Of a stretch of 64,000 bases of DNA, positions 46,275 to 57,035 are shown piece by piece. The stretch is taken from NCBI GenBank assembly GCA_965153455.1, contig OZ234493.1, forward strand, positions 17,474,213 to 17,538,212, given 5' to 3'. The notes below the pieces were generated by a model. It saw only the letters and a program-made list of their open reading frames with translations, ran no database searches and was not told the origin of the DNA. The translations under genes and the position numbers were made by a program. How positions within the stretch are numbered: the stretch's first letter is position 1; each line of letters opens with the position of its first letter. The stretch is from Sphagnum compactum (taxonomy: Eukaryota; Bryophyta; Sphagnopsida; Sphagnales).

Positions 46275-47082
46275 CTGGCCAAAACGTTGGCCAGGCAGTT
46301 TCATACCTTTCTCCCGAGTATAATAAGGCCAAATCAGACTGGTTTTGTCGAGGGAAGGAGCATCCTCGATAATACCTTCCTGGCACAAGAAGCTCAGGAC
46401 TGGGCTGAAGAGAGCAACCAGGACTTCGAGAAGGCCTTTGATAGGATCGAATGGAGCTTTTTGTTCGAAGCCCTGGCAAAGCTCGGGTTCTGCCCACAAT
46501 GGATCTGGTGGGTGAGTTCGCTGTACAAGTCAGCTTCGTCGACCATCAAACTCAATGGAGTCGAGGGGAGCACCTTCCCGCTCGCCAGGTCAGTGAGGCA
46601 GGGGTGCCCGCTCTCACCCTACCTTTTCATCTTGGCAACGGACGTCCTAGGGCACATGCTAGACGATCATCGCTTCGGGGTGGAAGGTCTAGCCCTCCCG
46701 GGAGGAGGGAAAATCACAGACCAGACCTTCGCGGACGACACCGCGCTCTACCTGCAAGGAACACGCGACAACATGGAAAGGACGCAAAAAGTCCTGGACA
46801 TATGTTGTAGAGTGTCGGGAGCAAAAATAAACTGGCACAAAACGGCCGCGATCTGGGCCAGTAAAAGAAACAAAGAGTGGGAATGGGGCTAGGAGGTGGG
46901 ACTCCAGTGGGTCCCGGAAGGCAAAGGGGTGAGATATTTAGGAATCCAGGTGGGATTCCATCTCCCCTCTAAAGCCAATTTCGACAAGATGCTATCCGCC
47001 CTTAAAAGCAAGCTAATCAATTGGAGTACATGCCGCCTCTCACTAGCGGGGAGGATCCTGGTGGCGAACCAGGTCCTCCTCG
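46275..47082 (+). pseudogene. L1-type LINE reverse transcriptase fragment
   Basis: The plus frame, opened directly at the gypsy LTR, encodes the core of a plant non-LTR retrotransposon reverse transcriptase: PNQTGFVEGRSILDN, FEKAFDRIEW, VRQGCPLSPYLF, the catalytic FADDTALYLQG (about 46728), then GAKINWHKT, RYLGIQVGF and LSLAGRILVANQVLL. A TAG at 46890-46892 interrupts the frame after EWEWG; the frame then continues. About seven residues are missing before FEKAFD relative to the usual LDFEKAFDR context. The endonuclease half upstream is absent and the frame is cut on the right by an LTR fragment at 47083. Confidence 0.85.
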
Positions 47083-47233
47083 TGTCGCAACCCTAGCTTT
47101 GGGCTCGCGACCAAGGCTAAGGGGGTTGCAAGGTTGTGGGCCAAAAAGGAAAGAAACCCGGGAGTCGACCAATGTTGCCGAAGTGCTTAGACAACCGGTC
47201 TTTGGCAATCCCCTCGTAACAAACCAGGACAGC
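47083..47233 (+). repeat. LTR 5'-end fragment of the gypsy family
   Basis: The fragment begins TGTCGCAACCCTAGC, as in the full LTRs, and runs about 150 bp. At 47234 a second TGTCGCAACCCTAGCC start follows. It is diverged from the LTRs of A and B and represents an older subfamily or a partial duplication. Confidence 0.65.
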
Positions 47234-48176
47234 TGTCGCAACCCTAGCCTTGGCTCGCGACCAAGGCAAGGGGGTCACAAGTGTGCGGGCCTATAAGTAG
47301 ACCCGGGAGTCATATCACATGCTCCCGGGAGTGCAAAGAGTGTGAGGGAGTGAACCCTCACACTCCCAAGTGAACTCCCATGTTGGGAGTTGGTGAGAGT
47401 GGAGTCCCAAAAGGACTCCCGAAACTTCAGAGAGCGATTTGAGGGGTCAAAACTCAATGGCTTGTTGCGTTCTTTATATCAATGGAAAGCTCTTGAAGTG
47501 TAGATGTCTAAAATGGGCTCGCATTGCTCATTTGGACATCTAAAACACAAGTTATGGCCAAAAGAAGGCCCGGGAGTCGAACTCCCGGGAGTCCGCCAGT
47601 TTTGACTCCCGACCACTAAAAGTCGGGAATCAACCCGAAATACTTGGCTGCAGAAAACGTGCGACATACCGTTGGAAAGGTCTTGACAAGACCTACAACT
47701 TTGCTTTAAACGACAACTCAATTGGAGGTCTGCTCCGAAAGTTATGACGCTTCAAAGTCGCGGGAGTCCCGAAAATGCGCGATTTCGAGACTCCCACGCG
47801 GGAGTCCCGGGACAAAAAGGCCATTTGGATGCCACCCCCGCGACGAGTCACAGAGTATACTATAGGGAGTAAGGTGGTGGCTTACTCCCGAGCCCGGGGT
47901 GTGGTGTGTCAAAGTGAGTCCGAGTTCACCCGTGGCTGTCCCAACACCAAAAGGATCCAGGATGAGTTCTAACCACTTTGTGTGGTTTCATGCAGGCCCG
48001 TGTGAGTGAGTAAAGCTTGTCAACTCTTCCTAGTCTTTCCCGGGACTTCTAGCACGCCTCTCTTACCCCCCCCTCTAGTGCTGGAAGTCGGGATCGTGCT
48101 CCAAGTTCCAACTCCTTCCGCATTGCCACATACTTGGACCCTCAAGTGGGTCCACTAGGAACTTGGGAGTGCGACA
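47234..48176 (+). repeat. Solo LTR of the gypsy family, diverged
   Basis: 943 bp from TGTCGCAACCCTAGCC to GGGAGTGCGACA, collinear with the full LTRs but with many substitutions and no internal region on either side. The flanking bases (ACAGC left, TGCCA right) do not match, so no target duplication is preserved. LINE sequence lies on both sides, but a piece of the LINE is missing between them. Confidence 0.75.
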
Positions 48177-49090
48177 TGCCAGGTAAGAAATCGCCAATCT
48201 ATTGGATTTTTGAGTCTGGCTCTATCTCTGACCTCTCGTGGGATCCTGGAGACTGGCACTGGCAGGCGACGCGCAACATGGGCAACGCCCCCCTCTTTGG
48301 TTACTCTTCCAAGAGAGGGTACCAGAACGCGAGGAAAACGCAACACTCCCCCAGCATCATCACCTTCATCCAGGACCTGAATCTTCGCAACTCAACGGTC
48401 GCCCAGACCATTGCTAGAATGTGGCACAATGCCCGTCCCCGCAAGGTTGGAGCGCTCACCTGGCTGACCCTCAACAACGGGCTGCCGGTGGGCACCTGGC
48501 TCCAAACCATGGGGATACAGGCCCCCTGCAAAGGCTGCGACCAGGGACTCCAGGAGTCTGCCCGTCACTGCTTCATGGAATGCACTCCCGCCCAGAAGGC
48601 CTAGAATGAGCGTCTGGGGCGAATGGGACGCGCCCAACCACCTCTCCATCACCTGGCCCTTCGTTCTCCTTGGGGAAACGGTGTTCGAGGAGAAGGACGA
48701 CCCCCCAAACCTCCACAGCTACCACCCGGGTGGGTTCTCCTACAGGCGACAACCTCTCGATATCCTCAGGAGCTTTCTGCTCTATTACCTCTGGTCTGAA
48801 AGATGCCGAAGGCACTTCGATGGCCAATACTCTCTCAAAAGGGTTCTTCTCCAATCCTGGGAGGCTACGGCGGAGGTGGGCATGGCCACCTGGAAAGCCA
48901 TTAGATCCTCTAACCAGAATAGGACTTAGGACAATCAGAATAGGATTGAGCAAGCCTTTAAGGCTGAATGGCTTCACGGCCACATCTTTGGGGAGGGTGA
49001 GGTTGCCATTTCGTGGCGCCTACTCCCCCCCTTGTACTTTCTCAACTTTTCTAATGATTGATGGGGCTGTTGCCTCCCTCCCCGCATGGG
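48177..49090 (+). pseudogene. L1-type LINE ORF2 C-terminal fragment (zf-RVT region)
   Basis: The plus frames encode the tail of LINE ORF2: SKRGYQNARK, ARMWHNARPRKVGALTWLTL, then the zf-RVT-type cysteine/histidine cluster CKGCDQGLQESARHCFMEC and a TAG at 48602. A frame change leads to LRSFLLYYLWSERCRRHF and finally KAEWLHGHIFGEGEVAISW with LPPLYFLNFSND before a stop near 49060. It has the same orientation as the RT fragment at 46.3-47.1 kb and is probably the same LINE copy, with the segment between RT and zf-RVT lost. Stops and frame changes make it non-functional. Confidence 0.75.
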
Positions 49091-49093
49091 GTT

Positions 49094-49600
49094 CACTCTG
49101 CAGCTCTCCGCCGAGGCTACATCCAAATGGCTCTTTTTCGCGAGACTCCCAAGTTGGAGTCCCGAAACTGTCCCAGGTTGGAGTCCCGGAACTTTGGGAG
49201 CTCGTATCTCCCAGCTCCAACCTCCGATTGGAGTGATCCTTGAACCAAAGTTGTAGCTCTCTTTGAGAGCTTTCCAATGCCATGTCGCACTCCTTCTGTA
49301 GACGTCGGGAAGACGTCAATTCCCGACTTTTAGTGGTCAGGAGTCAAACTGCCAGTTTGACTCCCGGCCCTTCTTTTGCCCATAACTTGGGTTGCAGATG
49401 TCCAAATGGCTAATGCGAGGCCATTTTAGACATGTAAACTTCAAGACCTTTCCATTGATATAAAGAACACCTCAAGGCGAGGTGTTTTGACCCCCTGTAA
49501 TTGCTTCTGAGTTTTCGAGAGTCCGAGAGGACTCCAAGTCTCCCACTTTTGGGAGTGTGAGTTGCACTCTCACCCTTAGCCTCAAAGTGGGGTTGCGACA
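49094..49600 (-). repeat. Truncated LTR of a related gypsy element, minus orientation
   Basis: From TGTCGCAACCCC (minus start at 49600) it follows the LTR plan of the family, including the GGAAAGCTCT, TTGTAGCTCT and CATTTGGATGTAGCCTC blocks, but is strongly diverged. It stops at about the CTGCAGAGTG position, so the distal half is missing. It abuts the LINE tail on the left and the left piece of gypsy C on the right. Confidence 0.65.
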
Positions 49601-49633
49601 TTGTAAGCAAGAGACTTGCCTCTCCAACTAGGG
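49601..49633 (+). pseudogene. Left remnant of gypsy C interrupted by gypsy B
   Basis: GTAAGCAAGAGACTTGCCTC and CCAACTAGGG match the protease-region sequence of the intact elements (CAAGCAAGAGATGTGCCGCT). The sequence resumes at 57031 after gypsy B with the TAGGG target duplication. Confidence 0.75.
49629..49633. repeat. Target site duplication of gypsy B, left (TAGGG)
   Basis: TAGGG lies directly before TGTCGCAACC and is repeated at 57031-57035 directly after the 3' LTR. Confidence 0.95.
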
Positions 49634-50668
49634 TGTCGCAACCCTAGCTTTGGGCCCGGGACCAAAGGCAAAGGGGTTATAAGGTTGCGGGTCAAGAGGA
49701 AACCCGGGAGTTAAACCAAAAGGTTGCTCGGGAGTTAAACCAAGAGGTTGCTCGGGAGTTAAACCAAGAGGAAGCCCGGGAGCCAAGGCAAGAGAAAGCC
49801 CGGGAGTCACATCACACTCCCGGGAGTGTAAGAAAGTGTGAGGGAGTGTGAGGGAGTGAACACTCACACTCCCAAGGCAACTCCCACTTTGGGGAGATGG
49901 AGTCCCGGTGGACTCCCAAAACTTCAGAGAGCAATTGCAGGTGTCAAACCTCAATGTCTTGTGGCGTTCTTTATATCATTGGAAAGCTCTTGAAGCGTAG
50001 ATATCTAAAATGGGCTCGCATAGCTCATTTGGACATCTGAAACACAAGTTATGGCCAAAAGAAGGATCGGGAGTCGAATTCCCGGGAGTCTGCCAGTTTT
50101 GACTCCCGACCACTAAAAGTCGGGAATCGACCCGAAATACTAGGCTGCAGAGGACGTGCCACATATCGTTGGAAAGCTCTCGACGAGAGCTACAACTTTG
50201 CTTCAGACCGCATCGCGATCCGAGGTCTGCTCGCAAAGTTATGGGGCTCCAAAGTCGCGGGAGTCGCATTTGGCGCGATTTCGGGACTCCCACGCGGGAG
50301 TCCCGGGAAAAATAGCCATTTGGATGTAGCCTCCGTGGAGAGCTGCAGAGTATACTATAAGGGGGAAGGTGGTGGCTTCCCCCAAGTCCGGGCCGTGGTG
50401 AGTCTTGTGTGTCTGTGTTGCCCGTGGCTCGTCCTAGCACCAAAGGTGCTCCAACTATGCACTAACCACTTTGTGTGGGTTGTGTGCAGGCCCGTGTGAG
50501 TGAATAAGCTTGTCAATTCTTCCTAGTCTATCCCGGGACTTCTAGCACACCCCTCTCACCCCCCCTCTAGTGCTAGAAGTCGGGAGCGTGCTCCAAGTTC
50601 CAACTCCTTCCGCATTGCCACATACTTGGACCCTCAAGTGGGTCCACTAGGAACTTGGGAGTGCGTCA
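49634..50668 (+). repeat. 5' LTR of gypsy B (1035 bp)
   Basis: TGTCGCAACC...GTGCGTCA. It contains three 24 bp tandem units (GTTGCTCGGGAGTTAAACCA type) and dense GGGAGT words. It includes a TATA-like segment at 50351. Confidence 0.95.
50351..50360 (+). promoter_or_regulatory. Putative LTR TATA box (TATACTATAA)
   Basis: TATACTATAAGGGGG lies about 320 bp before the LTR end, a reasonable U3/R border position. The same word is in the other family LTRs. Assigned by position and sequence only. Confidence 0.45.
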
Positions 50669-50670
50669 CT

Positions 50671-50682
50671 TGGTATCAGAGC
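50671..50682 (+). other. Primer binding site of gypsy B (initiator tRNA-Met)
   Basis: TGGTATCAGAGC, two bases after the LTR, is complementary to the initiator tRNA-Met 3' end. Confidence 0.92.
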
Positions 50683-50717
50683 TCCGGTGAGCTCGATCCA
50701 CTTATTGGGGAGTTCCG

Positions 50718-53700
50718 ATGGCACCAAGGAAGACCCGCAAGCTAGTCCAAGAGCCCGTGGTGGAAGAACCCACCCAAGACCTAGATGTTCCTCCCGAAGC
50801 TATGAGGGAGGAGGAACAAAACCATTCCGAAGATGAAGAAGACCGTGTTAGCCTTGAGGAGCATGAAAATGAAGAGGAGCAACCTAATGCGGTGCTCTTC
50901 ACCCCGGAACAATTGGAGGTCTTACTCAAAATGAATAGGCCCGATTTTAGTGAATTGGTTGAGGCCCTCAAGGGAGGTTCATCCAAAAGTGTGGGGTTCA
51001 AGCCCGCTAGGCCCGGGAACTTTGATGGGGCCCGGGATCGGAAAGTTGTGGATGCTTGGCTTGCGGAAATGGAGGACTACCTTCATGCCGCCAAGGTTGG
51101 TCGGCATTCGGCCGTGGAACTTGCCCAATCCTATTTGAAGGGCTATGCCTCCACATGGTGGAGGACGGTGAGGCAAGAAGAAGGGAAGACCCATGGCTAC
51201 ACATGGGAATTCTTCAAGGAGCGTATTGAGTTGGAATTCATTCCCAAGAATTCCGACTACATTTCAAGATGCAAACTCCGTGACCTTGAGAATGGGAGCA
51301 ATGACAACTTGCGCCAATATGTGAGGGCTTACTCCGAACTCATGCTTGAGATTCGACATATGCATGAGTTAGACCGGGTGTGCCACTTTGTGATGGGACT
51401 TCCCACTTGGGCCAAACGCAAGCTTGAGGAGAATTGGCCCACCTCACTAACCGAAGCCATCATGAAAGTGGAAGGCTTTTCGGATGTTGGGCGTGGTGAG
51501 AAGTCCGGATTCAAAAGGGATAACAAGTTCCCTCATAAGAAGGCACGCCATGAAGGGGAATGGAACCGAGGCCAAGACACCTCAAAAGGGGAAAAACCTA
51601 AACAATTCCAAGGCTCGGGTTTCAAACCCAAGGGAAATTTTGTGAAGAAAGGGGCTCCTTTCAAAGGGAGCCAACCCAAAGGAGATGTTAGTGGCAAACC
51701 TAAGGGAACATGTTTCAATTGTAATGAAGTGGGCCATTACTCCAAAGATTGCCCCAAACCCAAACCGGGGAGTGGGGCTTCTAAGGTAATTGCCCTCACC
51801 TCCCACCTAGCCGAAGGTGAATGTAACCGCCTTATTTTCTTAAAAGGGAAAGTTTCTAAGCGGGAAGTTTTATGTCTTTTGGACACAGGCGCTTCCCACA
51901 ACTTCATAACCCAAGAAAGTGCCCAAAGAATGGAGCTCCGGTTGGAGGAGCTCAAGGCACCCATAGAGGTGCATTTTGCGGATGGGATTCCCCATCCCAC
52001 CAAGTTGCAAGCAAGAGATGTGCCGCTCCAAATGGGGAATTGGAGAGGCAAGGTGGATTTGTTAGTCTCCACCTTAGGGGGCATGGATTGCATTTTGGGA
52101 ATGGAATTCATCACACAAAACAATGTGCTCATAGAAGGGCACAATAGGCTAGTTAGGATCCCATCCAAGAGTGGGATTGTGCGGGTGAAGGCACATGAAG
52201 TGCCTAGTGTGGGTGAGACCACCATCCACTTGATGTTGGGAAAGAACTTGGAAAAAGAATGTGGGGGAGGCTACGGCATGTTATGTGTGATGCGGGTGTT
52301 GGATGAGTTTGAACCAAAGGAGGCCACCAAGGTGGTGAGCCCCCACAAGTGCATCAAGCAAGTGTTAGAGGAATTCCCGGATGTGATGCCCGAAGAGTTG
52401 CCCGACGAGTTGCCCCCGAGAAGACAAGTGGACCATGCCATTGAGGTGGTCCCGGGAGTGGCACCTCCCGCTAAGGCCCCGTATCGAATGAGTCATGAAG
52501 AGTTAAAAGAGCTCAAGGTTCAACTCGAAGAACTCCTTGCAAAGGGATACATCAAGCCTAGCAAGTCACCATATGGGGCGCCCGTCCTTTTTGCTCACAA
52601 GAAGGATGGGACTTTGAGGATGTGCGTAGATTATAGAGCCCTCAACAAGGTGACGGTGAAGAATCGGTACCCATTGCCTCGGATTGATGACTTGTTTGAT
52701 CGGCTTTCGGGAGCCAAAGTGTTTAGTAGGATTGACCTACGTTCGGGATACTACCAAATTCGAATTGCACAAGGGGATGAAGAGAAAACCGCTTGCCGCA
52801 CAAGGTATGGTTCATATGAATTCTTGGTGATGCCATTTGGGCTCACCAATGCACCCGCCACATTTTGCACCCTCATGAATGACATTTTCCGAGAGTGGCT
52901 TGATGATTTTGTGGTCGTCTACATAGACGACATTTTGATCTATAGTAGCTCCTTGGAGGAGCATGCGGAGCACCTTCGTAAGGTGTTCCAAAGGTTAAAA
53001 GAAAACAAGTTGTATGCCAAGTTCGAGAAGTGTGAGTTTGGAGTGTCGGAGGTGGACTTCCTTGGGCATAGGATCACCCAAGAAGGTTTGAAAATGGATG
53101 ACCACAAGGTGAAAGCAATCTTGGATTGGGAACCACCTAAGTCCGTTCCCGCCTTAAGGTCCTTTTTGGGATTGGCTTCTTATTATCGCAAGTTCATCAA
53201 GAACTTTGCAAAGATAGCCACACCTTTGACAAACCTTTTGAAGAAGTCATCCGGGACTTATGAATGGGAGGAGGCATGCAATGAGGCCTTTGAGACTTTG
53301 AAAGGCATTTTGGTGAAGGCGCCCGTGTTGAAGTTGCCCGATTTTGACAAGGACTTTGAGATCCATTCCGATGCGTCCGACTTTGCCATAGGAGGAGTCC
53401 TAGTGCAAGATGGAAGGCCGGTGGCCTTCGAAAGCAAGAAGTTGAATGAGACGGAGCGAAGGTGGCCAACCCATGAAAAGGAAATGTGGGCCGTGATACA
53501 TTGTCTCAAGACTTGGGGCCATTACATAGGTTCCAAAGATGTGGTGGTGTGGACCGACAATGTCACCTTGAAGTACTTCGCAACTCAACCAAAGTTGTCA
53601 TCAAAACAAGTGAGATGGCAAGACACATTGGCTTTGTTCAATGTGGACATTCGGCATAAGCCCGGGAAGGAAAATGTGGTGCCGGACGCATTGAGTCGGA

Positions 53701-55208
53701 AACACCAACTCAAAGTGGTGTATGTGGGAGAAACAAAGTTCCAAAAGGATGTTCGACTTGGGAGCCGTCGGGATGAATTTGCCAAGGAAAGGAAGCAAGA
53801 CATTCAAAAGGGGATCAAGTCCCACTTCCACTTGCGAGATGGACTTTTGTGGTATAAGCAAAGTCGGCTCTATGTTCCAAAAGGGAGGCTAAGAGATGTG
53901 CTTTTGAAGGAATGCCATGATGGGCCCCTTGCGGGTCACGGTGGTGCAAAGCGCACCACCACATTCCTCAAGAAGTCCTATTATTGGCCCAACTTGAAGG
54001 AGGATGCGGAGGAATACGTGAAGACTTGCTTGACTTGCCAACAAAACCGGGCACTCAATAAAAAGCAAGCGGGATTGTTGCGACCGTTACCCATTCCGGA
54101 AGGGCCGTGGGAAAGTGTCTCCATGGATTTCATGGTGAGTTTGCCACCATCAAAGGGGTTTGATGCGATCATGGTGGTGGTGGATCGGTTTAGCAAGATG
54201 GCACATTTCATTCCTACCAAGGATAGTGCCACGGCCCAAGAGACGGGAAGGTTGTTCTTCACCCACGTGTTCAAGCATCATGGCCTCCCAAAGGACATTG
54301 TGTCGGACCGAGACCCCAAGTTCACAAGCAAGTTTTGGAGAGCCTTGTGGAAGCGCATGGGGTCCGAGCTCAAGATGAGCACTTCCTTTCGGCCTCAAAC
54401 GGATGGACAAACCGAGAGGGTGAACTTGGTGATCCAACAATTCCTAAGGAATTATGTGGCAGCGGATCAACAAGATTGGGTGGACCATTTGGAGTTGGCC
54501 GAATTTTGTTACAACAATTCGGAGCATTCGGCAACGGGGGCCACCCCATTTCAAATGGTGACGGGCAAGTCACCAATTGTGCCCACAACTTGGGTTGGGC
54601 AACCCCCAAGTGATGCAAGTGAGGAAGTGCCCATGGTCACACAACTTGATGAAGAAAGGCGACGCTTGTGGGAGATGGCCAAGGCCAATCTTGAGAAGGC
54701 GCATAAAAGGTACAAGAGTTTTGCGGACAAGTCCCGTCGAGAGGTGAATTTTGAAGAAGGGGATGAAGTATGGTTGAACATCAAGAACTTCCGGTTGCCC
54801 GAAGGATTGAGCCATAAGTTCTTGGGCCCATATGCGGGTCCATTCAAAGTGTTGGAAAAGAAATTTCCCGACACTTACAAGTTAGAACTACCGGAAAATC
54901 TCAAGGTTCACCCCATATTTCATGTTTCGCTTTTGAAGCCGGTCGTCCGTGATGCCTCAAGGCCCGATCGAGAGCACAACTCAAGGCCCCCTCCGGATTT
55001 GGTTCATAATGAACCGGAATTTGAAGTGGAGGCCGTGCTCAAGTCAAGGCAACTAAAGGGGCAAGAGCGGGAGTACTTGGTCAAGTGGAAAGGATACCAT
55101 CCAATAGAGGCATCTTGGGTGAATGAGTCCGACATGGAACATGCCCAAGAAGCCATAGAAGAATTCCACAATAGACCGGCTAAAAGGCAAAGGAAACATA
55201 GAGCGTGA
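50718..55208 (+). CDS. Gag-Pol polyprotein of gypsy B (chromovirus), 1496 aa, intact
   Basis: One uninterrupted frame starts at the ATG 36 bp after the primer site; [10 protein letters not shown] is the first in-frame start and is shared with element A. Domain order is the same as in A: acidic N-terminus (to about 80), Gag, zinc knuckle at about 332, protease LLDTGAS at about 387, reverse transcriptase with YIDD at 735-738, RNase H from about 882, HHCC integrase finger near 1064-1110, catalytic core from MDF (about 1136) with SDRDPKF and QTERVN, and a chromodomain at about 1434-1490 followed by a basic tail (KRQRKHRA). The integrase-then-RNase-H order is the Ty3/gypsy type. Few nucleotide differences from A are seen, so both derive from one recently active lineage. 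Confidence 0.96.
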   Translation: MAPRKTRKLVQEPVVEEPTQDLDVPPEAMREEEQNHSEDEEDRVSLEEHENEEEQPNAVLFTPEQLEVLLKMNRPDFSELVEALKGGSSKSVGFKPARPGNFDGARDRKVVDAWLAEMEDYLHAAKVGRHSAVELAQSYLKGYASTWWRTVRQEEGKTHGYTWEFFKERIELEFIPKNSDYISRCKLRDLENGSNDNLRQYVRAYSELMLEIRHMHELDRVCHFVMGLPTWAKRKLEENWPTSLTEAIMKVEGFSDVGRGEKSGFKRDNKFPHKKARHEGEWNRGQDTSKGEKPKQFQGSGFKPKGNFVKKGAPFKGSQPKGDVSGKPKGTCFNCNEVGHYSKDCPKPKPGSGASKVIALTSHLAEGECNRLIFLKGKVSKREVLCLLDTGASHNFITQESAQRMELRLEELKAPIEVHFADGIPHPTKLQARDVPLQMGNWRGKVDLLVSTLGGMDCILGMEFITQNNVLIEGHNRLVRIPSKSGIVRVKAHEVPSVGETTIHLMLGKNLEKECGGGYGMLCVMRVLDEFEPKEATKVVSPHKCIKQVLEEFPDVMPEELPDELPPRRQVDHAIEVVPGVAPPAKAPYRMSHEELKELKVQLEELLAKGYIKPSKSPYGAPVLFAHKKDGTLRMCVDYRALNKVTVKNRYPLPRIDDLFDRLSGAKVFSRIDLRSGYYQIRIAQGDEEKTACRTRYGSYEFLVMPFGLTNAPATFCTLMNDIFREWLDDFVVVYIDDILIYSSSLEEHAEHLRKVFQRLKENKLYAKFEKCEFGVSEVDFLGHRITQEGLKMDDHKVKAILDWEPPKSVPALRSFLGLASYYRKFIKNFAKIATPLTNLLKKSSGTYEWEEACNEAFETLKGILVKAPVLKLPDFDKDFEIHSDASDFAIGGVLVQDGRPVAFESKKLNETERRWPTHEKEMWAVIHCLKTWGHYIGSKDVVVWTDNVTLKYFATQPKLSSKQVRWQDTLALFNVDIRHKPGKENVVPDALSRKHQLKVVYVGETKFQKDVRLGSRRDEFAKERKQDIQKGIKSHFHLRDGLLWYKQSRLYVPKGRLRDVLLKECHDGPLAGHGGAKRTTTFLKKSYYWPNLKEDAEEYVKTCLTCQQNRALNKKQAGLLRPLPIPEGPWESVSMDFMVSLPPSKGFDAIMVVVDRFSKMAHFIPTKDSATAQETGRLFFTHVFKHHGLPKDIVSDRDPKFTSKFWRALWKRMGSELKMSTSFRPQTDGQTERVNLVIQQFLRNYVAADQQDWVDHLELAEFCYNNSEHSATGATPFQMVTGKSPIVPTTWVGQPPSDASEEVPMVTQLDEERRRLWEMAKANLEKAHKRYKSFADKSRREVNFEEGDEVWLNIKNFRLPEGLSHKFLGPYAGPFKVLEKKFPDTYKLELPENLKVHPIFHVSLLKPVVRDASRPDREHNSRPPPDLVHNEPEFEVEAVLKSRQLKGQEREYLVKWKGYHPIEASWVNESDMEHAQEAIEEFHNRPAKRQRKHRA

Positions 55209-55984
55209 TGAGGACATCACCTTTCTTTTAGGGGGCGGAAAGTTACACAAATGTACCAAATCAAGTTGTAAGTGAAATAAAGGCTAAAGACTTCCGAGAG
55301 ATTGCATCACAAACATAATAATATGTTAGAAAAGGGGGCGTTGTCAAGTGGCATGGACAAATGGAACTTTCTTGCGTAAGCCCAAATCAAAATCGGACTC
55401 CTACTTGGGGGCTAGGAGAAATCTTGGTCCGAAAAGAGGAGGCAAGCAAGGTGAGCTTGCGGGGACGTGCACATGCCCAAAGTGCATCCCAAGGGGTTGG
55501 TTGGTAGTGGCGGCCAACGCGGGAAGTCATGACCCCGTTCGTGTACTATAATCGCGTATCTTGGGACTTAGGCTTTTGCAAAGCCTAAACGTCGCTTCTC
55601 GTACCTTGATAAGCATACCTTTAGGAAAGGCTTGATTGTTGTGATCAAGGCGCAAGATTGCGAAAGGAGTCATGTCAAGTAGCTTAGGTCAAGATTAGGC
55701 TTGGCTTGAGTTCCTCATGAAGGGAAGGTTGAAAGAATGGCCTCCCAAATGAGGGCTTCGTCAATTAGGCTAGTTAGGTCTTTTGACGAAGCGATGGAGG
55801 GTTTCTATTGAGACACCCTTGGACTTGCCAAGAGAGTGTTGGAAGCTTGGGGACGCCTAAGTTAGCTTGAGGCAAGGTCCGGCCGCAAGGAGTCGGCATT
55901 TGATGGCCAAGGATCCAAAAGAAAGCAATTGTAATTGTTGAAAGAAATTCTAAGTGTCAATGAGGACATTGACCTCTCCTTCTA
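55209..55984 (+). other. Untranslated 3' internal region of gypsy B
   Basis: Between the Gag-Pol stop and the polypurine tract lie about 780 bp without a conserved frame. It is collinear with 39971-40746 of element A (minus) and with 59258-60018 of gypsy C, so it is a constant part of the family. Confidence 0.8.
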
Positions 55985-55995
55985 GTGGGGGAGAG
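55985..55995 (+). other. Polypurine tract of gypsy B
   Basis: GTGGGGGAGAG directly before the 3' LTR TGTCGC. Confidence 0.9.
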
Positions 55996-57030
55996 TGTCG
56001 CAACCCTAGCTTTGGGCCCGGGACCAAAGGCAAAGGGGTTATAAGGTTGCGGGTCAAGAGGAAACCCGGGAGTTAAACCAAAAGGTTGCTCGGGAGTTAA
56101 ACCAAGAGGTTGCTCGGGAGTTAAACCAAGAGGAAGCCCGGGAGCCAAGGCAAGAGAAAGCCCGGGAGTCACATCACACTCCCGGGAGTGTAAGAAAGTG
56201 TGAGGGAGTGTGAGGGAGTGAACACTCACACTCCCAAGGCAACTCCCACTTTGGGGAGATGGAGTCCCGGTGGACTCCCAAAACTTCAGAGAGCAATTGC
56301 AGGTGTCAAACCTCAATGTCTTGTGGCGTTCTTTATATCATTGGAAAGCTCTTGAAGCGTAGATATCTAAAATGGGCTCGCATAGCTCATTTGGACATCT
56401 GAAACACAAGTTATGGCCAAAAGAAGGATCGGGAGTCGAATTCCCGGGAGTCTGCCAGTTTTGACTCCCGACCACTAAAAGTCGGGAATCGACCCGAAAT
56501 ACTAGGCTGCAGAGGACGTGCCACATATCGTTGGAAAGCTCTCGACGAGAGCTACAACTTTGCTTCAGACCGCATCGCGATCCGAGGTCTGCTCGCAAAG
56601 TTATGGGGCTCCAAAGTCGCGGGAGTCGCATTTGGCGCGATTTCGGGACTCCCACGCGGGAGTCCCGGGAAAAATAGCCATTTGGATGTAGCCTCCGTGG
56701 AGAGCTGCAGAGTATACTATAAGGGGGAAGGTGGTGGCTTCCCCCAAGTCCGGGCCGTGGTGAGTCTTGTGTGTCTGTGTTGCCCGTGGCTCGTCCTAGC
56801 ACCAAAGGTGCTCCAACTATGCACTAACCACTTTGTGTGGGTTGTGTGCAGGCCCGTGTGAGTGAATAAGCTTGTCAATTCTTCCTAGTCTATCCCGGGA
56901 CTTCTAGCACACCCCTTTCACCCCCCCTCTAGTGCTAGAAGTCGGGAGCGTGCTCCAAGTTCCAACTCCTTCCGCATTGCCACATACTTGGACCCTCAAG
57001 TGGGTCCACTAGGAACTTGGGAGTGCGTCA
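55996..57030 (+). repeat. 3' LTR of gypsy B (1035 bp)
   Basis: Same length as the 5' LTR; the only difference noticed is CTTTCACC for CTCTCACC. It ends GTGCGTCA and is followed by TAGGG. Confidence 0.95.
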
Positions 57031-57035
57031 TAGGG
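57031..57035. repeat. Target site duplication of gypsy B, right (TAGGG)
   Basis: Matches 49629-49633; removing one copy plus the element restores continuous protease-region sequence of gypsy C. Confidence 0.95.

Larger units (their letters stand above)
49634..57030 (+). mobile_element. Ty3/gypsy chromovirus B, intact, with target duplication
   Basis: A 7397 bp element: 5' LTR 49634-50668, primer site 50671-50682, Gag-Pol 50718-55208, untranslated 3' internal region, polypurine tract 55985-55995, 3' LTR 55996-57030. The flanking TAGGG is perfect and the LTRs are 1035 bp each with one difference seen by eye (50555 against 56917), so the insertion is recent. It landed in the protease region of an older relative (gypsy C). 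All parts needed for autonomous transposition appear intact. Confidence 0.95.
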
